Source of the DNA: Phyllobacteriaceae bacterium
GTDB taxonomy: Bacteria > Pseudomonadota > Alphaproteobacteria > Rhizobiales > Devosiaceae
Direction: 5' to 3'
Length of the DNA: 24,739 nucleotides
Assembly: GCA_012799265.1 (NCBI GenBank)
Contig: JAAZLP010000140.1
Coordinates: 1-24,739, forward strand
Every line of letters begins with the position of its first letter. Positions within the stretch are counted from its first letter, which is position 1. Below are positions 1 through 8,169 of this stretch, piece after piece. Both the position numbers and the translations under genes were made by a program. Under the pieces are notes generated by a model. It was not told the origin of the DNA, did no database searches, and was given only the letters and a program-made list of their open reading frames with translations.

Positions 1-1
1 C

Positions 2-961
2 GTTGGCGTATCCTGGAACAACTTCCAGGAAGAACGCTGGAAAACAGACGAAGCCGCCATCAAGGCTGTGCTTGAAGCCGCCGGTGCCCAGTACATTTCG
101 GCCGACGCCCAGTCGTCTGCTTCCAAGCAGCTGACCGACATCGAAAGCCTCATCAGCCAGGGCGCAGACGCGATCATCGTGCTGGCTCAGGACAGTGAAG
201 CTGTCGGTCCGGCCGTCGCTGCCGCTGTTGCCGAAGGCATTCCGGTCGTTGGCTATGACCGCCTGATCGAAAATCCGGACGCCTTCTACCTCACCTTCGA
301 CAACAAGGAAGTTGGTCGTCTCCAGGCTGCTGGCGTTGCTGCCATGGTTTCCGAAGGCAACTTCGTCTTCATCAAGGGCAACTCGGCTGACCCCAATGCG
401 GACTTCCTCTTCGAAGGCCAGATGGAAGTGCTTCAGGCCGGTATCGACTCCGGCAAGATCAAGAATGTCGGCGAAGCCTATACCGACAACTGGAACCCGG
501 AAGTCGCCCAGGCGAACATGGAACAGTTCCTGACCGCCAATAACAACGAAGTCGACGCTGTTGTCGCCTCCAACGACGGTACTGCCGGTGGCGCCATCGC
601 GGCTCTCGCCGCACAGGGTCTGGCTGGTTCGGTGCCGGTTTCCGGTCAGGACGGCGACCATGCCGCTCTCAACCGCATCGCGCTGGGCACGCAGACCGTG
701 TCGGTCTGGAAGGACGCCCGCGAGCTTGGCAAGAAGGCCGCTGAAGTGGCCCTCGAGCTGGCTGGTGGCAAGGCCCTCAACGAAGTGACCGGCGTCGTGC
801 CGTTTGCTGGCGGCCCGAAGGGCGTTGAAATGAACGCCTTCTTCATCGCTCCCGTCGCCATCACCAAGGACAACCTCAACGTCGTGATCGACGCCGGCTG
901 GGTGTCCAAGGATGTGGTCTGCCAGGGCGTTGCCGCTGGTTCGGTCGCTGCCTGTAACTAA
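2..961 (+). CDS. xylF: D-xylose ABC transporter, periplasmic substrate-binding protein (5' end cut off)
   Basis: This is the periplasmic receptor that binds D-xylose and delivers it to the XylH/XylG import complex. The reading frame is open from the window edge (GVSWNNFQEERW at the start), so the signal peptide and roughly the first 30-40 residues are missing; 319 residues remain before TAA. The text is typical of the type I periplasmic sugar-binding fold of the XylF/RbsB class, including the stretch DNWNPEVAQANMEQF and the ending CQGVAAGSVAACN. The next two genes are the matching permease and ATPase. A perfect hairpin follows the stop, which would fit higher expression of the binding protein than of the membrane parts. 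Xylose specificity is inferred from overall resemblance to XylF; other pentoses cannot be excluded. Confidence 0.9.
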   Translation, partial: VGVSWNNFQEERWKTDEAAIKAVLEAAGAQYISADAQSSASKQLTDIESLISQGADAIIVLAQDSEAVGPAVAAAVAEGIPVVGYDRLIENPDAFYLTFDNKEVGRLQAAGVAAMVSEGNFVFIKGNSADPNADFLFEGQMEVLQAGIDSGKIKNVGEAYTDNWNPEVAQANMEQFLTANNNEVDAVVASNDGTAGGAIAALAAQGLAGSVPVSGQDGDHAALNRIALGTQTVSVWKDARELGKKAAEVALELAGGKALNEVTGVVPFAGGPKGVEMNAFFIAPVAITKDNLNVVIDAGWVSKDVVCQGVAAGSVAACN

Positions 962-988
962 GACCGAAACCATATAGACTGGTTCAAG

Positions 989-1016
989 AGTGCCGCAGCG
1001 TGTGCGCTGCGGCACT
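989..1016 (+). terminator. Perfect 12-bp hairpin between xylF and xylH (attenuator or mRNA-stabilising stem)
   Basis: AGTGCCGCAGCG (989-1000) and CGCTGCGGCACT (1005-1016) are exact reverse complements around a TGTG loop. Only a weak T-rich tail (TTCTGT) follows, so it is more likely a partial terminator or a 3'-end protecting stem for the xylF message than a full terminator. Confidence 0.7.
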
Positions 1017-1071
1017 TCTGTAACCGGACCGCGCCTCGACACTGCCGGGGCCGCTTCTACGGGAGAATTTG

Positions 1072-2391
1072 ATGGCCGAGCAGCACGCCATGACACCCCC
1101 CGCGCATCCGAGCAGCTTTGCGCAAAGTCCGTTCCAGCGCTTCCTGATCGCCACTGAGGTCGACACCAGGCTTCTCGGCATGATCGGCGCGCTTGCCATC
1201 ATCTGGATCGGCTTCAACTTTTTCTCCGGCGGCCTCTTCTTGACGCCGCGTAATCTCTGGAACCTCTCGGTGCAGACGGCCTCCGTCGCCGTCATGGTCA
1301 CCGGCATGGTTCTGGTCATCGTCACCCGCAATATCGACCTCTCGGTGGGGTCGATATTGGGCGTGGTGGGCATGGTCATGGGCGTCGCGCAGACGCAGAT
1401 CCTGCCGGTGCAACTCGGCCTTGGCCTCGGCCATCCGCTGATCTGGGTTCTGTCGCTGGGCATCGGTCTCTTTGTCGGCGTCGCCATCGGCGCGCTGCAG
1501 GGTTCGATCATTGCCTATCTCAAGGTTCCGGCTTTCATCGTCACACTGGGCGGCTATCTCGTCTGGCGCGGCGCGGCTTGGTGGGTAACTGCGGGGCGCA
1601 CCGTTGCGCCGATGGACTCAACGTTCCAGCTCATGGGCGGTGGCCCGTTTGGCGCCATTGGTGCGCTCTGGAGCTGGGTGGTCGCCATTGTCGCCTGTGC
1701 TGCCATTGTCATCGGCCTCTATTTCAGCCGCCGCCAGCGCCGCCGCTTCAACTTCCCCCAGCGCCCGGTCTGGGCTGAGGTCACGCTGGCCGTCATCGGC
1801 TGCGGCATCACCCTCGCCGCCGTGGCGGTCGCCAATGCCTATCCCTGGCCCGTCCGCATTGCGCAGAATTATGCAGCGGCCAATGGCCTGACGGTCCCGG
1901 AGGAGGGGCTCTTCATCTCGCACGGCATCGCCATTCCGGTGCTGATCGCCGTGGGCGTCGGCATTGTGATGACCTTCCTCACCACGCGCACCCGCTTCGG
2001 CCGCTATGTCTATGCCATGGGCGGCAATCCCGAAGCAGCCGAACTGGCGGGCATCAACACCCGCTGGGTCACGGTCAAGATTTTCATGCTGATGGGCGCC
2101 CTTTGCGCCATCGCCGCAGCGATCTCCACGGCCCGCCTGAATGCTGCAACGAATGCCCTCGGCACGCTTGATGAGCTCTATGTCATCGCCGCTGCCGTTA
2201 TCGGCGGCACCTCGCTTGCCGGTGGCGTCGGCACGGTGGCCGGAGCCCTGCTCGGTGCGCTGGTCATGCAGTCGCTGCAGTCCGGCATGGTGCTCATGGG
2301 TATTGATAGCCCGCTGCAGTCGATCGTTGTCGGTATCGTCCTCGTATTCGCGGTGTGGCTCGACACGCTCTACCGCCGCAACAAGCTTTAG
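1072..2391 (+). CDS. xylH: D-xylose ABC transporter, permease
   Basis: Inner-membrane permease (439 aa) of the xylose importer, of the CUT2 (ribose/xylose type) branched family. Long hydrophobic segments run throughout. The motif NIDLSVGSILG near residue 90 and the C-terminal signature with AAAVIGGTSLAGGVGTVAGALLGAL are characteristic of RbsC/XylH permeases. The protein has a polar stretch in the middle (SRRQRRRFNFPQRP), as in the longer XylH-type permeases. ATG at 1072 is chosen because GGGAG lies 6 nt upstream; a TTG directly before it is in frame but less well placed. It follows xylF by 110 nt and precedes the ATPase gene by 12 nt, so the three form one operon. Confidence 0.92.
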   Translation: MAEQHAMTPPAHPSSFAQSPFQRFLIATEVDTRLLGMIGALAIIWIGFNFFSGGLFLTPRNLWNLSVQTASVAVMVTGMVLVIVTRNIDLSVGSILGVVGMVMGVAQTQILPVQLGLGLGHPLIWVLSLGIGLFVGVAIGALQGSIIAYLKVPAFIVTLGGYLVWRGAAWWVTAGRTVAPMDSTFQLMGGGPFGAIGALWSWVVAIVACAAIVIGLYFSRRQRRRFNFPQRPVWAEVTLAVIGCGITLAAVAVANAYPWPVRIAQNYAAANGLTVPEEGLFISHGIAIPVLIAVGVGIVMTFLTTRTRFGRYVYAMGGNPEAAELAGINTRWVTVKIFMLMGALCAIAAAISTARLNAATNALGTLDELYVIAAAVIGGTSLAGGVGTVAGALLGALVMQSLQSGMVLMGIDSPLQSIVVGIVLVFAVWLDTLYRRNKL

Positions 2392-2403
2392 GGAGTCCTT
2401 GTC

Positions 2404-3186
2404 ATGCTGGACACCAAAACCCCTTTGGTCGAGATGGAAGATATCTCCATCGCATTTGGCGGTATCCGCGCCGTCGACAGGGCATCGATCAATCTCTATC
2501 CCGGCGAAGTGGTTGGGCTGCTCGGCCACAATGGCGCCGGCAAGTCGACGCTGATCAAGATCCTGTCGGGCGCCTATAAGCGCGATACCGGGTCGATCCG
2601 CATCAATGGCGAGCCGGCGACCATCAACAATCCGCGCGACGCCAAGGCCTATGGCATCGAAACGATCTACCAGCAGCTCGCCGTCGCCGACAACGTTGAC
2701 GCCGCTGCCAATCTCTTCCTTGGCCGCGAAATGGTCACGGCTCTGGGCACGCTCGATGACGCTGCGATGGAGTCCAAGGCGCGCGAAGTCATGGGGCGTC
2801 TCAATCCCAACTTCCGCCGCTTCAAGGAGCCGGTGAAAGCGCTCTCCGGCGGCCAGCGCCAGTCGGTGGCTATCGCCCGCGCCATCCTCTTCAACGCGCG
2901 CATCCTCATCATGGACGAGCCAACCGCAGCTCTGGGTCCGCAGGAGACGGCGCAGGTTGGCGAGCTCATCAAACAGCTCAAGTCCGACGGCATCGGCATT
3001 TTCCTCATCAGCCACGACATCCACGACGTCTTCGACCTCGCGGATCGTCTGGTGGTGATGAAGAACGGACAGGTGGTGGGCGAGGCCCGCACCGAGGATG
3101 TCACCAAGGACGAGGTCCTCGGCATGATCATCATGGGCAAGGTGCCACCCGGTGCCACCCCGGGCTCGGGAGCCATCAGCGGCTGA
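2404..3186 (+). CDS. xylG: Sugar (xylose-type) ABC transporter ATP-binding protein, single nucleotide-binding domain
   Basis: Cytoplasmic ATPase that powers the xylose importer. One ABC domain is present: Walker A GHNGAGKS (residues 41-48), Q-loop Gln90, signature LSGGQ (147-151), Walker B LIMDEP with catalytic Glu172, and switch His204 (ISHD). It has 260 residues, whereas E. coli XylG is about 510 aa with two fused ABC domains; the half-size form resembles rhizobial FrcA-type ATPases and presumably works as a homodimer. ATG 2404 follows GGAG with 8 nt spacing, 12 nt after the xylH stop. Near the 3' end the sequence GGTGCCACCC occurs twice in tandem (3141-3160), but the protein ending is ordinary. 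The symbol follows the neighbours; the substrate is inferred. Confidence 0.88.
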   Translation: MLDTKTPLVEMEDISIAFGGIRAVDRASINLYPGEVVGLLGHNGAGKSTLIKILSGAYKRDTGSIRINGEPATINNPRDAKAYGIETIYQQLAVADNVDAAANLFLGREMVTALGTLDDAAMESKAREVMGRLNPNFRRFKEPVKALSGGQRQSVAIARAILFNARILIMDEPTAALGPQETAQVGELIKQLKSDGIGIFLISHDIHDVFDLADRLVVMKNGQVVGEARTEDVTKDEVLGMIIMGKVPPGATPGSGAISG

Positions 3187-3237
3187 CCGCGTTGTGGTGA
3201 CGCTGGCTAAGTCCGGCCAAGCGCCACCCGAGCCCGG
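3160..3237 (+). repeat. 11-bp inverted repeat flanking the xylG stop and reaching the next start
   Basis: CCGGGCTCGGG (3160-3170) and CCCGAGCCCGG (3227-3237) are exact reverse complements separated by 56 nt. The right arm ends 2 nt before the ATG of the DUF1345 gene, so pairing in a read-through transcript would cover the ribosome-binding region of that gene. Confidence 0.55.
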
Positions 3238-3239
3238 AA

Positions 3240-3953
3240 ATGCCCACGAAAAGACGCGCGCCCGCTGCGCCAAAATCAAAGCCGGTCCATCAGCCGCTGC
3301 TCGACCGGATCATGCCCCGCCACGCGCCGTTCTATATTGGCTTCGGCGCTGGCCTCCTGGCGCTGGCAATCTCGCTTTGGCTGGTGCCGACTTTCGCGGT
3401 ACCCATCGCAGCCAATGCTCTCTTCATCGCCTATCTGGCGGTAGGATATTTCAAGCTCCCGATCCTGACCGCAGACTATCTGCGCGACCATGCCAAGGAC
3501 GAGGACGCACCTTCAGGTGGGCTCTTTCTCCTCGTCTTCATTGTCATTGCCGCTTCGGTCGGTTCGCTCTTTCTCGCGCTCGGCGACAGCGAGCCAGACG
3601 TGATCGAAGTCGCTCTCTGCATCGCTTCGGTGCTTCTCGGCTGGTTCACGGTCCAGGCGGTTGGCGCCTTCCACTATGCCTACGAATATTATCAGGCGCC
3701 GGAGGAGGGTAAGAAGCAGCGCGGCGGCGTGGCCGGCGGTCTCGATTTTCCCGGCGACGACGAGCCGGATGGCTCAGCCTTCATGTATTTTTCCTACACG
3801 ATCGGCACCTCAGTCGCGACCTCGGACACCAAGGTCACCTCCAATGCCATGCGTCGCCGCGTGATCTTCCACGTCGTCTTCGCGCACCTCTACAACACCA
3901 TCATCCTGGCCGCCGCCGTCAATGTGATGCTGACGCTGGGTGGGGCGAGCTGA
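3240..3953 (+). CDS. DUF1345 family membrane protein
   Basis: Integral inner-membrane protein of unknown function (237 aa). The first 26 or so residues are basic and proline-rich, followed by hydrophobic segments at about 31-50, 54-75, 93-115, 121-145 and 205-233. HYAYEYY (145-151) and the stretch FSYTIGTSVATSDTKVTS (184-201) are the hallmark motifs of DUF1345. ATG 3240 gives the full family length; no strong ribosome-binding site precedes it, and Met25 (3312) is a possible shorter start that would lose the basic tail. It is 53 nt downstream of xylG but probably unrelated to sugar uptake. It converges on the next gene with an 11-nt gap. The family assignment is by eye but the motifs are clear. 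Confidence 0.8.
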   Translation: MPTKRRAPAAPKSKPVHQPLLDRIMPRHAPFYIGFGAGLLALAISLWLVPTFAVPIAANALFIAYLAVGYFKLPILTADYLRDHAKDEDAPSGGLFLLVFIVIAASVGSLFLALGDSEPDVIEVALCIASVLLGWFTVQAVGAFHYAYEYYQAPEEGKKQRGGVAGGLDFPGDDEPDGSAFMYFSYTIGTSVATSDTKVTSNAMRRRVIFHVVFAHLYNTIILAAAVNVMLTLGGAS

Positions 3954-3964
3954 GCGCGGGCAGC

Positions 3965-4225
3965 CTATGAAGTCACCCGCCAGACCTTGTAGTTCGCCCA
4001 GACGCTCCGGCTGATCTGCTCCTCTGTCGCCCAGTCGGCATCATCGTCGGAGGCCAGCGTCAGGAACCCCGTCCGCTCTTCCAGTTCGTCCGGTGTGAGA
4101 AATCCCTGTTCGCATTCCTCGCAATGGCCGTAGATGTCGCCGCTCTCCAGATTTCGAAACAGGAGAAGCCTGCCCTGGCGACAGATGGGGCATTCGCCAA
4201 TGTGAAACTTTTCATCCATGGCCAT
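3965..4225 (-). CDS. Small protein with a four-cysteine zinc-ribbon-like motif, function unknown
   Basis: From ATG at 4225 the protein is 86 aa. Two cysteine pairs, CPIC (Cys12, Cys15) and CEEC (Cys35, Cys38), are spaced as in a small zinc ribbon, followed by an acidic linker (ASDDDADW) and a conserved-looking tail ending SVWANYKVWRV. I do not recognise a named family. The frame stays open to a TTG at 4286-4288, which would add 21 residues including three more Cys/His positions (CPAGHCTCSH); neither start has a good ribosome-binding site, so the true N-terminus is uncertain. The gene is divergent from the 64-aa gene to its right. Metal binding is inferred from the cysteine spacing only. Confidence 0.6.
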   Translation of the reverse strand: MAMDEKFHIGECPICRQGRLLLFRNLESGDIYGHCEECEQGFLTPDELEERTGFLTLASDDDADWATEEQISRSVWANYKVWRVTS

Positions 4226-4365
4226 ATCGTAGCGCTCGTGAGAGCAGGTGCAATGGCCCGCCGGGCAGTTCGGAAGTAACGGATGCAAAACGATATTAGG
4301 ATTGTCGCACTGGTTTCGTCGGCCACCTGACCCTATGCGTCAGCGCCATTGGAACGGAGTTCACC

Positions 4366-4560
4366 ATGACTGACAAACTACATCCCATCAGCGAGCTCGT
4401 GGCCGAGGGATGGGAAATCATTTCCTCGTCGTCTCCCTTGGACACGCTGGGCACGCCGACCCATTCCGTGCTGTTGCGTCGTAACGGCGAGCACAAATTC
4501 GTCACGGTCAACCGCAAGCTCATCGGCAAGGCGCCGTCTGTCAGCGTACTCGACGTCTAA
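4366..4560 (+). CDS. Small hypothetical protein (64 aa)
   Basis: A 64-residue soluble protein with no family I recognise. CGGAG lies 6 nt before the ATG, which supports translation. The sequence starts with a short amphipathic helix (ISELVAEGWEII), then a Ser-rich turn and a likely beta-hairpin (HSVLLRRNGEHKFVTVNRK). The pattern LVAEGWEI followed by a basic beta strand occurs in several small uncharacterised proteins of this group, but that is an impression. It stands alone between the divergent zinc-ribbon gene and the formaldehyde dehydrogenase gene 94 nt downstream. Confidence 0.6.
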   Translation: MTDKLHPISELVAEGWEIISSSSPLDTLGTPTHSVLLRRNGEHKFVTVNRKLIGKAPSVSVLDV

Positions 4561-4654
4561 GCCTGCGGCGGACCATTTCGTAATTGTTGGTTGCACTTGC
4601 GCCCCTTTGTGCGACCTTCCGGAATACCGAATCTATTGCCTTGGAGGGTCATTG

Positions 4655-5782
<1,128 letters not shown>

Positions 5783-5792
5783 TAGTCTCAAC

Positions 5793-6740
5793 TTGCGCAG
5801 GCTGGGTGTTATCGCCGCGATCGCCATAGCGATCCTCGTCGTGAGTTATCCGCTCATTGGCGGGGTCGTGGTCTCTACCCAGCTTGCCTCCATCCTGCGC
5901 GTTGGTGCCCCCACCGCGCAGGGCGATGGCTGGCCCACACCCCGGCGGCCAGAAGATATAGGTTATGTCGGCGATCCCGGCACAGCCTATGGCTATGCCT
6001 TCACCGACATTTCCCTCCCCACCGACATTGGCGACATGCCCGCATGGCTGGTGACGCCCGATACGGCGTCCTCCCGCTGGGCGATCTTCGTCCATGGCAT
6101 CGGTGGCCGCCGCGAAAACGGCTATCGCTTCCTGCCGGTCCTGCAAGACGCCAATCTGCTCACCATCCTTTTTGCCTACCGCAACGACGAAGGCGCCCCC
6201 AAGGACCCGAGCGGCTACTACGCCTTCGGCCTCACCGAATGGCATGATCTTGACGCTGCGGTCGGCTATGCGCTCGCCAATGGCGCCAGGGACGTTGTTC
6301 TGGTCGGCGAATCCATGGGCGGCGGCATTGTCGGCCAGTTCCTCCGCCATTCCGAAAAAGCAGATGCGGTCGCTGCCATCGTCCTCGACGCCCCGGCGCT
6401 GGATTTCACCGCCATTGTCGGCAGCACGGTCGGCGGCATGGGCCTGCCCTTCGCCTCAACGCTCGCCAATATCGGCGTCCCGCTCTCCGGCCTGACCCTG
6501 CCGCTGAAACTCAGCGAGGCCGATGTCCGCGCCGAACTCGACGACTTCGCCGGGCCGCTCTTTCTCTCCTACGGCCATACGGACCGCATTGTCCCGGTCG
6601 GTGGCAGCGACGCGATCGTCGCGACGCGCCCACACCTCTCAACCTATCTCCGCACCAGCGCCGATCATATCCAGTCCTGGCACGAAGATCCCGCGCGCTA
6701 TGATGCGCTGCTCGCCGGCTTCCTGGCCGAGGTACCGTGA
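5793..6740 (+). CDS. Alpha/beta hydrolase with N-terminal membrane anchor
   Basis: A 315-aa serine hydrolase. Residues 5-28 form one hydrophobic segment after Arg2-Arg3, suggesting a membrane-anchored protein with the catalytic domain outside the cytoplasm. The oxyanion-hole motif is VHGIGG (100-105), the nucleophile elbow is GESMGG with Ser174, the probable acid is Asp264 in GHTDRIVP, and the base is His292 or His297. The start is TTG at 5793: no earlier start fits after the frmA stop, and this one keeps the basic residues before the membrane segment. It sits 10 nt after frmA and overlaps the next start by one base, so it is co-transcribed. The substrate is unknown; the overall form differs from the soluble formylglutathione hydrolase of about 280 aa. 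Confidence 0.8.
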   Translation: MRRLGVIAAIAIAILVVSYPLIGGVVVSTQLASILRVGAPTAQGDGWPTPRRPEDIGYVGDPGTAYGYAFTDISLPTDIGDMPAWLVTPDTASSRWAIFVHGIGGRRENGYRFLPVLQDANLLTILFAYRNDEGAPKDPSGYYAFGLTEWHDLDAAVGYALANGARDVVLVGESMGGGIVGQFLRHSEKADAVAAIVLDAPALDFTAIVGSTVGGMGLPFASTLANIGVPLSGLTLPLKLSEADVRAELDDFAGPLFLSYGHTDRIVPVGGSDAIVATRPHLSTYLRTSADHIQSWHEDPARYDALLAGFLAEVP

Positions 6741-7204
6741 TGGCGGATCCTCAGATTTTCGTCGATGCCGATGCCTGCCCCGTGAAAGAGGAGGCAATGC
6801 GTGTCGCTGAGCGCCTTGGCCTTGTGATCACGCTGGTCAGCAATGGCGGCATCCGTCCCTCGCGGGACCCTATGGTCAAAGTCGTTGTCGTTCCCGCAGG
6901 TGCCGACGTTGCCGACGACTGGATCATCGAACACGCGAGCGCGAACGACATCGTCCTCACCGCCGATATTCCCCTAGCCAGCCGCGCCATCGACAAGGGG
7001 TGTCATGTGCTGGGTTTCACCGGCACACCCTTCACTACGGCCTCCATCGGCATGGCGCTGGCCATGCGCGATCTCAAGCAGCACCTGCGCGAGACGGGGG
7101 AGATCGCTGGCTACAATCCCGGCTTCCGCCCCGCCGATCGCTCGGCCTTCCTCAGTGCCCTCGACACCCTCGGTCGCAAGGCTAAGTCCTTGGTTGGTAA
7201 GTAA
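6740..7204 (+). CDS. YaiI/YqxD (DUF188, UPF0178) family protein
   Basis: A 154-aa cytoplasmic protein of the DUF188 family, which has a PIN-like fold and no firmly established role. The N-terminal signature FVDADACPVKEE, the central VLTADIPLASRAI and TGTPFTTASIGMALAMRDL match the family throughout, as does the length. The ATG at 6740 overlaps the last base of the upstream TGA, and GAGG lies 7 nt before it, so translation is probably coupled to the hydrolase gene. An in-frame GTG directly before is possible but unnecessary. Nuclease activity has been suggested for the fold; nothing here tests it. Confidence 0.9.
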   Translation: MADPQIFVDADACPVKEEAMRVAERLGLVITLVSNGGIRPSRDPMVKVVVVPAGADVADDWIIEHASANDIVLTADIPLASRAIDKGCHVLGFTGTPFTTASIGMALAMRDLKQHLRETGEIAGYNPGFRPADRSAFLSALDTLGRKAKSLVGK

Positions 7205-7272
7205 GTCTTAATCTTTCGCGAGGGGATTATTAACCATAATCGCAAATAGTGATGCCCAGTTAACGCAATGTT

Positions 7273-8169
7273 GTGGGTGTTGCCTTGCGGGCCGTGCGTG
7301 CAGTTTTTCTTGCCTCTTTTCTTGCTGCCGCGCTCGCTGGTTGCGCCAAGCCCGTAAGCGTCACGGATGACGTCGGATCGCTGGCTCTCCAGTATCGCGA
7401 TCCCGTTCAGACCAGCAGCGCAAGAGCCGTCTCGGCCACGCAACTGGATCAGGCCGTGCCCAAGCGCATCTTTTCCAACGGCTCCCTTCCAGGCCGCACG
7501 CTGGAAGTCGCCACCACTTCCGACATCATCCTGCGTCCGGGCGAAGTCATCCTGACCTTTGACGATGGTCCGCGCGCCGGCAAAACCCCGGCCATCCTCG
7601 ATACGCTCGACCAATATGGGGTGAAGGCCACCTTCCTCATGCTGGGTTCGGCCGCCAAGGCCAATCCTCGCCTCGCCCAACAGGTGGCGCAGCGCGGCCA
7701 TACGATCGGCAGCCACACCTATGATCACGTCGATCTCTCCAAGCTCGACCGCCAGGCAGCACTCGCCGAGATCGCGCGGGGTGAAGCTGCAGTCGCCGAT
7801 GCGCTGGGCGGTGCAGGGCAGGGGCTCGCCCCCTTCTTCCGCTTCCCCTATCTGGCGCAGACCGGGTTCCTCCGCACGACCATGCTCAGCGGCGACATGG
7901 TGGTTCTCGACGTCGATATCGACAGCAAGGACTATTACAAGGATAGCGCCTCCGTGGTCGCGGGCCGCACGCTGTCCCGTCTCGAAGCCCGCGGCAGCGG
8001 CATCATCCTCTTCCACGATATCCACCAGCGCACCGTCGACATGCTCCCGGCCTTCCTCGCCGAGCTCGAAGCCCGTGGCTATTCGGTGGTCAATCTCGTG
8101 CCGAAAAACTCGGTCTTTGGCCGCAGCGTGATCACGGCCGGAAACCCGGAAACCCGCAGCGAATTCTAG
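7273..8169 (+). CDS. Polysaccharide deacetylase (NodB/CE4) family lipoprotein
   Basis: A predicted secreted CE4 deacetylase (298 aa) that would remove N- or O-acetyl groups from a cell-envelope or extracellular glycan. The N-terminus is hydrophobic and ends in the lipobox LAGC (Cys24), so it is likely lipid-anchored in the periplasm. The NodB domain begins with TFDDGP (95-100, catalytic and metal Asp pair), then SHTYDH (147-152, metal His pair), FRFPY (189-193) and LFHDIH (246-251). All expected catalytic motifs are present. The GTG at 7273 is the best upstream start, though no clear ribosome-binding site is seen; TTG 7285 would also keep the lipobox. Its stop codon shares the palindrome CTAG with the convergent gene. 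The exact substrate is not evident. Confidence 0.87.
   Translation: MGVALRAVRAVFLASFLAAALAGCAKPVSVTDDVGSLALQYRDPVQTSSARAVSATQLDQAVPKRIFSNGSLPGRTLEVATTSDIILRPGEVILTFDDGPRAGKTPAILDTLDQYGVKATFLMLGSAAKANPRLAQQVAQRGHTIGSHTYDHVDLSKLDRQAALAEIARGEAAVADALGGAGQGLAPFFRFPYLAQTGFLRTTMLSGDMVVLDVDIDSKDYYKDSASVVAGRTLSRLEARGSGIILFHDIHQRTVDMLPAFLAELEARGYSVVNLVPKNSVFGRSVITAGNPETRSEF

Noticed and set aside
3141..3160. Tandem 10-bp repeat GGTGCCACCC near the end of xylG as a sign of a frameshift
   Set aside because: The protein reads through naturally (GKVPPGATPGSGAIS), which fits the usual ending of such ATPases, so no frame disturbance is indicated.
1618..3279. A 553-codon open frame on the minus strand across xylH and xylG
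   Set aside because: It is antisense to two well-supported genes. Its His/Asp/Gly-rich translation is the usual mirror of high-GC codon bias. The similar long antisense frames at 4649-5827 and 7111-8442 were rejected for the same reason.
7226..7242. GATTAT-TAACC-ATAATC inverted repeat with a TTAACCAT element, upstream of the deacetylase gene
   Set aside because: It resembles a half-site of the alphaproteobacterial cell-cycle regulator CtrA (TTAA-N7-TTAA), but the next TTAA is 18 nt away, so the full motif is absent.
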